Part shown: piece by piece, positions 9,160 through 17,661 of the stretch
Position numbering within the stretch: the stretch's first letter is position 1
Layout: every line of letters begins with the position of its first letter
Origin: Aliivibrio fischeri ATCC 7744 = JCM 18803 = DSM 507
GTDB lineage: Bacteria > Pseudomonadota > Gammaproteobacteria > Enterobacterales > Vibrionaceae
DNA: 64,000 bases
Assembly (NCBI RefSeq): GCF_023983475.1
Contig: NZ_CP092713.1
Coordinates: forward strand, 1,054,001 to 1,118,000
Direction: 5' to 3'
Position numbers and translations under genes: made by a program
Notes under the pieces: generated by a model
What the model saw: the letters and a program-made list of their open reading frames with translations, nothing else
Databases searched by the model: none
Told to the model about the DNA's origin: nothing

Positions 9160-9411
9160 ATGCGTATAGTTTCTTTTACTGAAGCCAGAAATGGTCTTAA
9201 ATCTGTTCTTGATGGCGTGGTTAATGATGCAGACTGCACAGTTATCACTCGTCGAGATTCTGAAGATGCGGTTGTAATGTCTATGGATTATTACAATAGT
9301 TTAATGGAAACGATATATTTATCTCGTTCTCCTGCAAATGCAGCTCATTTAAATAAATCAATTGCTCAATACAATGCTGGCCAAACTACGGAAAGAGGCT
9401 TGCTTGAATGA
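9160..9411 (+). CDS. Phd/YefM-family antitoxin, copy 1
   Basis: 83 residues. The N-terminal half (MRIVSFTEARNGLKSVLD) is the YefM/Phd DNA-binding fold; the C-terminal half should wrap around the toxin. RBS GAGG lies just upstream of the ATG. It overlaps yoeB by 4 nt (ATGA), typical of coupled toxin-antitoxin genes. Protein sequence identical to the copy at 9894. Confidence 0.93.
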   Translation: MRIVSFTEARNGLKSVLDGVVNDADCTVITRRDSEDAVVMSMDYYNSLMETIYLSRSPANAAHLNKSIAQYNAGQTTERGLLE

Positions 9412-9668
9412 GTCGAATGTTAGCTTGGACTGATGAAGCGTGGGATGATTATTTATATTGGCAAGGACAGGATAAGAAAACCCTCAAACGTATTAATAAG
9501 TTAATCACAGATGCAAAGCGTTCACCGTTTGAAGGCATTGGCAAACCTGAGCCATTGAAAGAGAACTTAGCTGGTTTTTGGTCACGCAGGATTGATGATA
9601 CAAATAGACTGGTTTATGCCGTTAATGATTCACATTTGACGATAATTTCTTGTCGTTATCACTACTAA
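9408..9668 (+). CDS. yoeB: YoeB-family mRNA interferase toxin, copy 1
   Basis: 86 residues. Ribosome-dependent endoribonuclease of the RelE/YoeB fold. The catalytic residues of E. coli YoeB (E46, R65, H83, Y84) appear here two positions later as E48, R67, H85 and Y86. Differs from copy 2 at one residue (A71 here, T71 there). Partner of the preceding antitoxin; likely stabilises the array. Confidence 0.94.
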   Translation: MSRMLAWTDEAWDDYLYWQGQDKKTLKRINKLITDAKRSPFEGIGKPEPLKENLAGFWSRRIDDTNRLVYAVNDSHLTIISCRYHY

Positions 9669-9680
9669 TTGAATCGCAGT

Positions 9681-9799
9681 TAACAAATGCATCAACACGA
9701 TTTACTACACTCGGCATCTCAGGTTGTCGGGTGTTTCTCGTTTTAAGGCGTCAATTTTGAGTATAATTGCATAGTAGTAAACGTGTTATGCAGGCGTTA
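9681..9799 (+). repeat. attC site 14 (class 3)
   Basis: TAACAAATGCATC to ATGCAGGCGTT, centre GCATCTCAGGTTG. Confidence 0.96.
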
Positions 9800-9816
9800 A
9801 CTGCTTCTTTGTTACC

Positions 9817-9856
9817 TGTGCAATATATTGTACATTTTGTTTTTATGAATTATACT
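9817..9856 (+). promoter_or_regulatory. Promoter and operator of phd-yoeB copy 2
   Basis: Exact repeat of the copy 1 control region: palindrome 9817-9834, -35 TTGTAC 9828-9833, -10 TATACT 9851-9856. Confidence 0.75.
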
Positions 9857-9893
9857 TGTTCAATATTAGGTACAACTCAACAAAGAGGTAATT

Positions 9894-10145
9894 ATGCGTA
9901 TAGTTTCTTTTACTGAAGCCAGAAATGGTCTTAAATCTGTTCTTGATGGCGTGGTTAATGATGCAGACTGCACAGTTATCACTCGTCGAGATTCTGAAGA
10001 CGCGGTTGTAATGTCTATGGACTATTATAACAGTTTAATGGAAACGATATATTTATCACGTTCTCCTGCGAATGCTGCTCATTTAAACAAATCAATAGCT
10101 CAATACAATGCAGGTCAAACTACGGAAAGAGGCTTGCTTGAATGA
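9894..10145 (+). CDS. Phd/YefM-family antitoxin, copy 2
   Basis: 83 residues, identical in protein to the gene at 9160 but with several silent base changes. The duplication is therefore not brand new, or the copies came from different cassettes. Same 4-nt overlap with the toxin gene. Confidence 0.93.
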   Translation: MRIVSFTEARNGLKSVLDGVVNDADCTVITRRDSEDAVVMSMDYYNSLMETIYLSRSPANAAHLNKSIAQYNAGQTTERGLLE

Positions 10146-10402
10146 GTCGAATGTTAGCTTGGACTGATGAAGCGTGGGATGATTATTTATATTGGCAAGG
10201 GCAGGATAAGAAAACGCTTAAACGTATTAATAAGTTAATCACAGATGCAAAGCGTTCACCGTTTGAAGGCATTGGCAAACCTGAGCCCTTGAAAGAAAAC
10301 TTAGCTGGTTTTTGGTCACGTAGGATTGATGATACAAATAGACTGGTTTATACCGTTAATGATTCACATTTGACGATAATTTCTTGTCGTTATCATTACT
10401 AA
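10142..10402 (+). CDS. yoeB: YoeB-family mRNA interferase toxin, copy 2
   Basis: 86 residues with the same catalytic set (E48, R67, H85, Y86). One residue differs from copy 1. Two adjacent identical antitoxins should cross-protect against both toxins. Confidence 0.94.
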   Translation: MSRMLAWTDEAWDDYLYWQGQDKKTLKRINKLITDAKRSPFEGIGKPEPLKENLAGFWSRRIDDTNRLVYTVNDSHLTIISCRYHY

Positions 10403-10414
10403 TTGAATCGCAGT

Positions 10415-10533
10415 TAACAAATGCATCAACACGATTTACTACACTCGGCATCTCAGGTTGTCGGGTGTTTCTCGTTTTAAGGCGTCAATATTAAGTATAA
10501 TTGCATAGTAGTAAACGTGTTATGCAAGCGTTA
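10415..10533 (+). repeat. attC site 15 (class 3)
   Basis: TAACAAATGCATC to ATGCAAGCGTT. Same class as the attC of the neighbouring phd-yoeB copy. Confidence 0.96.
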
Positions 10534-10599
10534 TACCTTGGTGTGCCCACAGAATTAGAACACATTCTATACTTAGGTTATACCTATCTGGAGGCTACC

Positions 10600-10908
10600 A
10601 TGAGCAAGCATTATACTAAATCTTACCCTGAAGAGTATCGTAAAGAAGCTGTCCGACTCGCAGATCAAAAAGATAGAACGACGGCTTCCGTCGCGAAGGA
10701 ATTAGGGTTACACCCTAATCAAATTTATAACTGGCGAAGACAGTTTAACCTTCTGACAAATAAACAGTTTACGGTTCATGATGGTATCGATTATTCAATA
10801 AAAGAAAACTCAGAAATGCGTAAGATGAGAAAAGAGCTAAATGACCTAAAAAAAGAGAATGAGTTCTTAAAAAAGGCAGCGGCGTACTTTGCCAAAAACC
10901 AAGAGTAA
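10600..10908 (+). CDS. IS3-family transposase OrfA
   Basis: 102 residues from the ATG preceded by GGAGG. The N-terminus is an HTH_8-type helix-turn-helix (TASVAKELGLHPNQIYNWRR) that binds the IS ends. The C-terminus is a leucine-zipper-like helix. A slippery heptamer AAAAAAG at 10869-10875 near the 3' end should cause -1 frameshifting into orfB to make the OrfAB transposase. Confidence 0.93.
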   Translation: MSKHYTKSYPEEYRKEAVRLADQKDRTTASVAKELGLHPNQIYNWRRQFNLLTNKQFTVHDGIDYSIKENSEMRKMRKELNDLKKENEFLKKAAAYFAKNQE

Positions 10909-11765
10909 AGTACGCACTTATTCGTGATTTTAGAAGTAACTATAGTGTTCGTTTTCTTTGCCGAGTTTTAAAAGCATCTTCAACTGGTTTTTATGCATGG
11001 CATAATAAATCATTAAGCAAAGCCTCCAAAAGGAGGCTAGACTTTGAAAAGAAGATATTATCAACCTTTGCTGAGTTTGAGGCTAAATACGGCTCTAGAA
11101 GAGTTAGGAATGAGCTTGTAAAGCTAGGATATCCTTGTTCAACTAATTATGTAGCAAAGATCATGAAGGATCGAGGTATTAGAGCCCATAACGGAAAAGG
11201 CTTCCGTTATGGACGACGAGTTGAATCAACTCGTAATGTGGTAGGCAACATTTTAGACCGGCGCTTTACCGCTGAAAGCCCCAATGAACGTTGGACAACA
11301 GATATTACGTACATTTGGGTTAACGATAAATTTATGTACCTGGCCGTTGTTATGGACTTATTTTCAAGGAAAATAATTGGGTGGTCATTAGACGACTCAA
11401 TGACTGAGGTTCTTATTTCAGATGCATTAAAAATGGCCTTCCGTCGAAGAAAGATTAAACAAGGTTTAATCATTCATTCAGATCGAGGAGTTCAATACCG
11501 TTCTAACAATTATCAAGAACTTATAAATGATAATGGTTGCGTCCAAAGTATGAGTCGAACAGGAAACTGCTGGGATAATGCAGCAATGGAATCCTTTTTC
11601 AGTCGACTAAAAGTCGAACTGATTTACCCAAAGAATTATCAAACAGTTACCGATGTTCAAACTGGCATATTTGAATATATTGAGATCTTCTATAATCGTA
11701 AGCGCAGTCACTCAACATTAAACAACTTGAGTCCATTTGAATTTGAAAGTAAATTTGTAAAATAA
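10863..11765 (+). CDS. IS3-family transposase OrfB (DDE integrase), expressed by -1 frameshift
   Basis: The frame is open from 10863, just after a stop, and lies -1 relative to orfA. An internal ATG at 11163 gives only the last 200 residues. Catalytic DDE residues are visible: D in TTDITYIW, D in IHSDRGVQYRS and E in ESFFSRLKVE. The N-terminal part has the HTH_21 segment of IS3 transposases (GSRRVRNEL). It appears intact, so the element may be active. Confidence 0.9.
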   Translation, partial: VLKKGSGVLCQKPRVKYALIRDFRSNYSVRFLCRVLKASSTGFYAWHNKSLSKASKRRLDFEKKILSTFAEFEAKYGSRRVRNELVKLGYPCSTNYVAKIMKDRGIRAHNGKGFRYGRRVESTRNVVGNILDRRFTAESPNERWTTDITYIWVNDKFMYLAVVMDLFSRKIIGWSLDDSMTEVLISDALKMAFRRRKIKQGLIIHSDRGVQYRSNNYQELINDNGCVQSMSRTGNCWDNAAMESFFSRLKVELIYPKNYQTVTDVQTGIFEYIEIFYNRKRSHSTLNNLSPFEFESKFVK

Positions 11766-11796
11766 AGTGTTCGCTTTTCGAGGGGCACACCAACCT

Positions 11797-12510
11797 TTAG
11801 TGTGTTTCTAAATCCATTACTTTACAGCGTATTGGTAATATACTTATTTTCGCATTAGAAGAAAGGTCTCGTACAAACTCAAAGCATTTAGTTAAGTCTT
11901 GAGTTTCTATTTTTAAATTATTATCAACTCGACCATCATCTGTCATGTCAGTATTAACAACACTAGGGCATAAACAGCAAACATTAATATTAAAAGGGAG
12001 AAGCTCATTATAGAGTGATTCACTATAACTTATTATTGCTGATTTGGTTGCTGAGTATGCCGCTATTTTGGGTACAGATTTTAAACCTGCTGTTGACCCT
12101 ATGTTATATATCTCTCCAAAGCCTTGAATTTTCATTTTTTCGGCTAATAAATTACAAATAATCATAGTGGAGAGTACATTGACATTCATTAACTCAGATA
12201 GCTCATAGGAAGTTAAGCTGGTGTTTCCTGCTCTTAATATTCCAGCACTATTAACAACAACATCAATTTTTTTATATGAATTAATAATGGATTTTATTTC
12301 AGACTCAACAGCACTTGGGTTGTTGAAATCTACTGCTACGGTTTTTATTACGCACGATGAATATAACTTTTGTAATTCTGTTTCTATCTGTTCTAGATTT
12401 TCTTTTGTAAGTGCCAACAAGATTAATGAATAACCTTCCTGAGCAAAGTAATGGGCAATAGCTTTGCCTATTCCTCGGCTAGCTCCGGTTATTAATGCAA
12501 TTTTCTCCAT
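11797..12510 (-). CDS. Short-chain dehydrogenase/reductase, cassette copy 2
   Basis: Identical 237-residue protein to 2017-2730 with the same motifs (TGASRGIG 8-15, Y152, K156). The IS lies directly behind its stop codon and does not interrupt the gene. Confidence 0.92.
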   Translation of the reverse strand: MEKIALITGASRGIGKAIAHYFAQEGYSLILLALTKENLEQIETELQKLYSSCVIKTVAVDFNNPSAVESEIKSIINSYKKIDVVVNSAGILRAGNTSLTSYELSELMNVNVLSTMIICNLLAEKMKIQGFGEIYNIGSTAGLKSVPKIAAYSATKSAIISYSESLYNELLPFNINVCCLCPSVVNTDMTDDGRVDNNLKIETQDLTKCFEFVRDLSSNAKISILPIRCKVMDLETH

Positions 12511-12590
12511 AAGAAACTCTCTAATTAAGTAGATAAAAAAGTCAATTCTTAGTTTTAAATTTCTATTGTTTTACTAATTTTGATAAAGCA

Positions 12591-13244
12591 TTACTTTCTG
12601 ATTTTTTGTCTGTATAACGCGATATCATCGATGGTTAAAACAGGCAAGTTATGTTTATCTGCAAAAGTAACTATTTCTTGCGTCTTGGACATTGAACCAT
12701 CAAAATTTGTTACTTCACATAAAACACCTGCTGGGGTGAGTCCAGCCAACACCATTATATCAATTGTTCCTTCAGTATGTCCACGCCTAGTTAAAACACC
12801 GCCATCTTTTCCTCTTAACGGGAAAACATGTCCAGGTCTGGCAAGATCGTATGCTATGGCTTCTTTTTTACAGGCCGTTTTAATTGTTGTAACTCTATCG
12901 GATGCAGATACACCTGTTGTTACACCCTTTCTAGCTTCTATTGAGATAGTAAATGCTGTTTGATTTACACTTTCATTATCTTTAACCATTGGTGGAAGTT
13001 CAAGGTCGTCAGCTCTATCTTCTGTCAGACATAAACATACTATACCACTACAATTACGGATCATTAGAGCCATTTGTTCTGAGGTCAGATAATCTACTGA
13101 ATATATAAGGTCTCCCTCATTCTCACGACACTCATCATCAAGTAACAAAACGCCATTACCTTGCTGAACAGATTTTATAGCCTGCTCGACACGTTCAAAA
13201 GGAGAACCAAATTTACTAATTAGTGACTCTTGGTTATGTATCAT
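12591..13244 (-). CDS. ribB: 3,4-dihydroxy-2-butanone 4-phosphate synthase (RibB), cassette copy 2
   Basis: Same 217-residue protein as 2811-3464, with [11 protein letters not shown] and RPGHVFPL motifs. The coding DNA looks identical to copy 1, and only the upstream leader shows small differences. Oriented against the array and followed by the SDR gene. Confidence 0.93.
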   Translation of the reverse strand: MIHNQESLISKFGSPFERVEQAIKSVQQGNGVLLLDDECRENEGDLIYSVDYLTSEQMALMIRNCSGIVCLCLTEDRADDLELPPMVKDNESVNQTAFTISIEARKGVTTGVSASDRVTTIKTACKKEAIAYDLARPGHVFPLRGKDGGVLTRRGHTEGTIDIMVLAGLTPAGVLCEVTNFDGSMSKTQEIVTFADKHNLPVLTIDDIALYRQKIRK

Positions 13245-13384
13245 TACTACAAACTCCATATTGGTAGTTAATTAAGATATTAGATATTTCTTTTATCTAC
13301 GTCATAATGATTTTATTACAATTTTAGTTATGTTATTACTGTAAATTATTACAGGTTGATCTTTTACTAGTCATATAAAAGGTA

Positions 13385-13505
13385 TAACAAATGCATCAAC
13401 ACGATTTGCTACACTCGGCGTTGTCAGTTTGCCTTTAGTTTCAGTAATTAAGGCGTTAAAATTCAGCTAGGCCTGTATCGTAGCAAACGTGTTATGCAGG
13501 CGTTA
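13385..13505 (+). repeat. attC site 16 (class 1)
   Basis: TAACAAATGCATC to ATGCAGGCGTT. The preceding AAAAGGTA pairs with TACCTTT at the cassette start, split by the IS. Confidence 0.96.
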
Positions 13506-13523
13506 TAACCTCAAGAGGAAATC

Positions 13524-14000
13524 ATGGAATTAGAGGCTTTTGGATATAAGGATTATGATCAGCTTACTGCCTGGATAGATAGCGAAAAACTTTGTTATTT
13601 GTGGGGCGGGCCAGCTTATAAATATCCTCTTACTCACGAACAAATTGAAACTCATTGTAAGCAGTTACAGGTGTTTCCATTTCTATTTACTGTTGAGAAT
13701 AATCCGGTTGGTTTTGTGGAGCTTTACCAAGTTTCAGTTAATGAATTTCGTATCTGTCGCGTATTTATCTCACCTGAATATCGAGGCCAGAATTTAGCTC
13801 AAACCATGCTACAGCTACTTATTGAAAAGGCTCAGGTTAATTACAAAGCTAATTTACTGACATTAGGTGTTTTCAGTCACAATAAATCAGCTATTTCATG
13901 TTACGAAAAACTGGGTTTTGTAGAATTTGAGCAGGTAACTAATAGCTTATCATTTGATGGTGAGAGTTGGGATTTGTCACGCATGGAAAAACGGTTATAA
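13524..14000 (+). CDS. GNAT-family N-acetyltransferase
   Basis: 158 residues, RBS AGAGGAA. Acetyl-CoA-binding motif A is FISPEYRGQNLAQTML (R/QxxGxG/A type; here RGQNLA), and the C-terminal NKSAISCYEKLGF is motif B. Probably acetylates a small amine or protein N-terminus; substrate unknown. Cassette ends pair (GTTATAACC / GGTTATAAC). Confidence 0.9.
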   Translation: MELEAFGYKDYDQLTAWIDSEKLCYLWGGPAYKYPLTHEQIETHCKQLQVFPFLFTVENNPVGFVELYQVSVNEFRICRVFISPEYRGQNLAQTMLQLLIEKAQVNYKANLLTLGVFSHNKSAISCYEKLGFVEFEQVTNSLSFDGESWDLSRMEKRL

Positions 14001-14118
14001 CAAATGCATCAACACGATTTGCTACACTCGGCGTTGTCAGTTTGCCTTTAGTTTCAGTGATTAAGGCGTTAAAATTCAGTTAGGTCTGTATCGTAGCAAA
14101 CGTGTTATGCAGGCGTTA
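13998..14118 (+). repeat. attC site 17 (class 1)
   Basis: TAACAAATGCATC to ATGCAGGCGTT, centre GCGTTGTCAG. It begins with the TAA stop of the preceding GNAT gene. Confidence 0.96.
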
Positions 14119-14201
14119 AATGCCTAAGGTTTATATATCTCTTTTAAATAATCAACACATGTGTTTATATACAGTCATTATGTGAAATCAAAGGTGATCT
14201 T

Positions 14202-14816
14202 ATGAAGTGTATAAACTGTAGTTTACAACAAAGTGATAAAAATAAGTTTTGTTCTGAGTGTGGTACAAAATTAAAACCAGTGTCATCCACGGATATTACT
14301 ACTGGTGATAACTCTGTAAATGTAGGTATTAATAGTACTATTGATAATAGCACTATCAATCTGTATACCGGACCAAAAGATGACCCTAAAGATGTTGCTT
14401 ATATTGAAAGAAAACAAATTAAGCCATTGAGTTTATTTGGTTTTCACTTAAAAACAACATGGTTGATTTATAGTGGTATAATTTCGATGTTAGGTAGTTT
14501 TGCAAGTATCTTTAGTGTCTGGAGTTTTGGTAGTACGTGGTTATTGTTATTAATGCCATTAGGTGGATTTGCCTTTGTAATGGGGATTGCTTTAAAAAGA
14601 CAAAAATTTGCTCATTTTTGGGCATTTTTAAATATTGAAGCAGGAATAGATGATAGGATTTATAAAACGGTAATTGAAGGCGATTGTCCGAAATGTACAG
14701 GAAAACTTAAGTTACGAAGTATAGGACCTGAAAATGATAAAAAAACAATAGTAAGATGTACCCGTAATCCTGATCACCTTTGGAGTTTTGACCCTACTGT
14801 ATTAGATGATCTGTAA
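14202..14816 (+). CDS. Membrane protein with N-terminal zinc ribbon and second C-terminal zinc site
   Basis: 204 residues. Zinc ribbon at residues 3-20 (CINC and CSEC). A low-complexity linker follows (TGDNSVNVGINSTIDNST). Two hydrophobic helices lie at about 86-106 and 110-127. A second pair is CPKC near 165 with RCTRNPDH downstream. RBS AAGGTGATC. The GDNS-rich linker resembles segments found in bacterial membrane-linked defence or sensor proteins, but no function can be assigned. Confidence 0.75.
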   Translation: MKCINCSLQQSDKNKFCSECGTKLKPVSSTDITTGDNSVNVGINSTIDNSTINLYTGPKDDPKDVAYIERKQIKPLSLFGFHLKTTWLIYSGIISMLGSFASIFSVWSFGSTWLLLLMPLGGFAFVMGIALKRQKFAHFWAFLNIEAGIDDRIYKTVIEGDCPKCTGKLKLRSIGPENDKKTIVRCTRNPDHLWSFDPTVLDDL

Positions 14817-14822
14817 GGCATT

Positions 14823-14941
14823 TAACAATTGCATCAACACGATTTACTACACTCGGCATCTCAGGTTGTCGGGTGTTTCTCGTTTTAAGGCGTCAATATT
14901 GAGTATAATTGCATAGTAGTAAACGTGTTATGCAGGCGTTA
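14823..14941 (+). repeat. attC site 18 (class 3)
   Basis: TAACAATTGCATC to ATGCAGGCGTT. Confidence 0.95.
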
Positions 14942-14984
14942 TAAGCACCGATTTATTAAGGTTATTTGAGCCAGAGGTAAAGGT

Positions 14985-15428
14985 TTGAAATTTTCTACGC
15001 GTTCAGCGAAAGATAGTGATTTTGAGTTCTTATTTGAACTTAAAAAGGCGGCTGAATTTGAGCCAATTAAGGCTGTGTTTGGTTGGGACGATAAAATCCA
15101 ACGTGAAATGCATCAAGATGAATGGGATGAAGAAAAACCAACCATCATTGAAATGTCAGGTGAAGCAATCGGTAGCTATTTGCTTCAAAACAAAGGCGAC
15201 CATTTCTATTTTTGCCGTTTCTTTTTATTGCCAAGTTTTCACGGAAAGGGAATAGGAAGCCAGGTTTTAAGTCAGTGTTTAAAATTTGCTGATAGCGAAA
15301 ATAAACCAGTGAAATTGTGTTATTTGCAAGGTAATCGGGTAGGCGGTTTATATCGTAAATTTGGTTTCCAAGTAACATCAGAAGGTGCTCAATTTGTTCA
15401 TATGAACCGTGTGAGAGTGTGCTTATAA
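14985..15428 (+). CDS. GNAT-family N-acetyltransferase, paralogue 1 of 3
   Basis: 147 residues from TTG, preceded by AGAGGTAAAGG. Motif A is FFLLPSFHGKGIGSQVLSQ (HGKGIG binds the CoA pyrophosphate); the C-terminal GLYRKFGF is motif B. More than 90 percent identical to proteins at 30184 and 31364. Cassette ends pair over 11 bases (GTTATAAGCAC / GTGCTTATAAC). Confidence 0.92.
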   Translation: MKFSTRSAKDSDFEFLFELKKAAEFEPIKAVFGWDDKIQREMHQDEWDEEKPTIIEMSGEAIGSYLLQNKGDHFYFCRFFLLPSFHGKGIGSQVLSQCLKFADSENKPVKLCYLQGNRVGGLYRKFGFQVTSEGAQFVHMNRVRVCL

Positions 15429-15545
15429 CAAATGCATCAACACGATTTACTACACTCGGCAATCTCAGTTTGCCGAGTGTTTCTCGTTTTAAGGCGTCAA
15501 TATTAAGTATAATTGCATAGTAGTAAACGTGTTATGCAGGCGTTA
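15426..15545 (+). repeat. attC site 19 (class 3 variant)
   Basis: TAACAAATGCATC to ATGCAGGCGTT; centre CAATCTCAGTTTGCC, one base longer than typical class 3. Confidence 0.95.
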
Positions 15546-15563
15546 TATTTTCAAGGAGGTTCA

Positions 15564-16784
15564 GTGAAAGGTTTATTTTTAGGTGCAGGTGCTTCAGTCG
15601 AATGTGGTATGCCGCTTGTTTGGGCGTTTACGAGTACGTTGTCGAAAAATATTTTATCTAGATTGGATATAAATTTATTCAATTTTCACGATGACGAAAG
15701 TATAAAAAAGAGATTTGTTTCAGTTTTTCAAAGTGAAACTATGCACTATGAAGAAATGGTGAAGTATTTAGAAAATTGGAAACTAGAAGCGGAAACACCT
15801 CAAGAAGAAGAGATTGTTAGCGGTTTAATCAAGCAGGTTACTGAGTGTATTCAGTTGTTGTTACTGGAGATGCAAGAAAAGTGCTTACCTAAAATGAAAT
15901 TTAGGTTTAAAAATTATTTTGGATTGGAGGCATTGCTTGAGCAACAAGGTAAAATCGAAATATTTTCTCTTAATCATGATCTGATTATCGAAGAGCTATG
16001 TGCTTATTATTGTTTGGGCTTAAAAGACGGTTTTTACGCCAATAGAGAGCACAACTACATGAATCTAGGTGAATTTAGGTTAATTACTTCGGAAGAACTA
16101 TCGGAACAAAAATTAGACTTCTATGAAGAAAATGAGAAAGGAATAAACCTACTGAAACTTCACGGATCTTTTGATATTTTCGCCATTGAAGATAAGAAAA
16201 CATATTTAAAATCAGTAGGTAATGGAAGTCTCGGTTCTTTTGTGTCTGCAATCAGAAATATTGAATCAAAGAGTTTAGAAGTTTGCCAAAAAATGCAAAA
16301 CCGAGGGGTTAATGAATTGTTTGTTAATGACTCTTCTGGTGAGCTACAATTTCTAAGGCGTTCATTATTATCTGGGGGTCATAAATTCAAAGGTAAATTT
16401 GAGCAGATCGCTCCTGTTGCATTGTTTAATGCATTTAAAAGTAGAATCAACAATGTTCAAGAGTTAGTAGTTATTGGTTACGGTTTCGGTGATGAGCACG
16501 TTAATGAAGTTATGCTTGAGTGGCTATCAAATTCGGATAACCAGCTAACGATTACTAACCCGTATTGTAATGAGATTCCTGATTTTCTTAAAATTTACCA
16601 AGCTCAAGTGAAAATAATTAAGAAAGGCTTAACAGACTATCTTTTGTCTATTGATCCATTAAAGGATACTCCTGAAAGGAAAGTACAAAGAGAACTAATA
16701 CAGTACTTAGAAACTCTTTCATCTGATGAATTAACAAAATTAGTAAAACAGAGTCGCTCCGCGAAGGTACATCCACAAGCTTAG
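15564..16784 (+). CDS. SIR2-like domain protein, candidate NAD+-cleaving defence protein
   Basis: 406 residues from GTG at 15564, with AAGGAGG 5 nt upstream. A longer frame from 15513 only adds residues coded by attC. SIR2 landmarks are in order: GAGAS (7-11, NAD-binding loop), SLNHD (135-139, the TxNxD loop), LHGS with candidate catalytic H200, and IGYGFGDEHVN (304-314). SIR2 domains in bacterial defence systems (Thoeris ThsA, DSR, SIR2-HerA, Prometheus-like) deplete NAD+ during phage infection. No partner gene shares the cassette, so it may act alone. The cytosolic location is inferred. Confidence 0.88.
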   Translation: MKGLFLGAGASVECGMPLVWAFTSTLSKNILSRLDINLFNFHDDESIKKRFVSVFQSETMHYEEMVKYLENWKLEAETPQEEEIVSGLIKQVTECIQLLLLEMQEKCLPKMKFRFKNYFGLEALLEQQGKIEIFSLNHDLIIEELCAYYCLGLKDGFYANREHNYMNLGEFRLITSEELSEQKLDFYEENEKGINLLKLHGSFDIFAIEDKKTYLKSVGNGSLGSFVSAIRNIESKSLEVCQKMQNRGVNELFVNDSSGELQFLRRSLLSGGHKFKGKFEQIAPVALFNAFKSRINNVQELVVIGYGFGDEHVNEVMLEWLSNSDNQLTITNPYCNEIPDFLKIYQAQVKIIKKGLTDYLLSIDPLKDTPERKVQRELIQYLETLSSDELTKLVKQSRSAKVHPQA

Positions 16785-16797
16785 TGAAATGAAAATA

Positions 16798-16916
16798 TAA
16801 CAAATGCATCAACACGATTTACTACACTCGGCATCTCAGGTTGTCGGGTGTTTCTCGTTTTAAGGCGTCAATATTAAGTATAGTTGCATGGTAGTAAACG
16901 TGTTATGCAGGCGTTA
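16798..16916 (+). repeat. attC site 20 (class 3)
   Basis: TAACAAATGCATC to ATGCAGGCGTT. Confidence 0.96.
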
Positions 16917-16940
16917 GCTGCTTCAAAGAAGGAATTTAGT

Positions 16941-17543
16941 ATGCAAGATGAGAAATGGCTCTCAGGTACGGAGCTCAAAGGGAAAATAGTCACATTAATT
17001 CCACTACAACTAGATCATGCGTCAGCTCTTGTTGAAACGGCTTCTGATGGTGAACTTTGGGACTTATGGTATACGAAAATACCAAATAAAGAGACTGTAA
17101 ACGGTTATATTGAATTGGCTTTAAGCGAACAAGGCGCTGGGTGTTCTTTGGCTTTTTCTGTCATTGATAATGAAACTCAAACCATAATCGGTACAACTCG
17201 TTTATGCCACGCTGATTGTGTGAATAAACGGGTAGAAATCGGTTATACGTGGTATGCGAAAAGCTACCAGAGAACATCAGTAAATACCGAATGTAAGTTC
17301 CTTCTTCTTTCTCATGCATTTGAAAACCTCTCAGCAATCGCAGTTGAGTTTAGAACTCATTGGCATAATCACGCTTCACGTAATGCAATCGCTCGTTTGG
17401 GCGCAAAGCAGGACGGTGTAATTAGAAATCATCAACAAATGGCAGATGGTAGCTATCGAGATACCGTTGTATTTTCGATAATTAATAGTGAGTGGCTGGC
17501 CGTAAAAGCTAGTTTGTTATTCAAACTGGAAAGGCGCAGCTAA
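16941..17543 (+). CDS. RimJ/RimL-type GNAT acetyltransferase
   Basis: 200 residues from ATG at 16941, RBS GAAGGA; the upstream in-frame extension from 16884 is attC. The Acetyltransf_3 pattern includes an early Trp pair (LWDLWYTKIP), RVEIGYTWY and a C-terminal HNHASRNAIARLGA segment. The usual QxxG loop reads YQRTSVNTE, as in other RimJ/L relatives. Probably acetylates ribosomal or other protein N-termini or a toxin. Confidence 0.9.
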   Translation: MQDEKWLSGTELKGKIVTLIPLQLDHASALVETASDGELWDLWYTKIPNKETVNGYIELALSEQGAGCSLAFSVIDNETQTIIGTTRLCHADCVNKRVEIGYTWYAKSYQRTSVNTECKFLLLSHAFENLSAIAVEFRTHWHNHASRNAIARLGAKQDGVIRNHQQMADGSYRDTVVFSIINSEWLAVKASLLFKLERRS

Positions 17544-17661
17544 CAAATGCATCAACACGATTTGCTACACTCGGCGTTGTCAGTTTGCCTTTAGTTTCAG
17601 TGATTAAGGCGTTAAAATTCAGCTAGGCCTGTATCGTAGCAAACGTGTTATGCAGGCGTTA
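17541..17661 (+). repeat. attC site 21 (class 1)
   Basis: TAACAAATGCATC to ATGCAGGCGTT; centre GCGTTGTCAG. Confidence 0.96.

Larger units (their letters stand above)
10539..11792 (+). mobile_element. IS3-family insertion sequence inside the second SDR-ribB cassette
   Basis: 1254 bp with imperfect terminal inverted repeats: left TGGTGTGCCC and right GGGCACACCA, with GAACAC/GTGTTC further in. Flanked by a 4-bp target duplication ACCT (10535-10538 and 11793-11796). The empty site is seen in the first cassette copy, where ACCT occurs once (2013-2016). Carries orfA and orfB. Confidence 0.93.

Noticed and set aside
13245-13384. FMN riboswitch upstream of ribB
   Set aside because: The leader is only about 140 bp and shows none of the conserved FMN-aptamer segments (e.g. 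AGGGGC...CCGAC pattern).
14165-14359. Minus-strand frame opposite the zinc-ribbon gene
   Set aside because: Shadow of the real + strand gene, lacking start signals.
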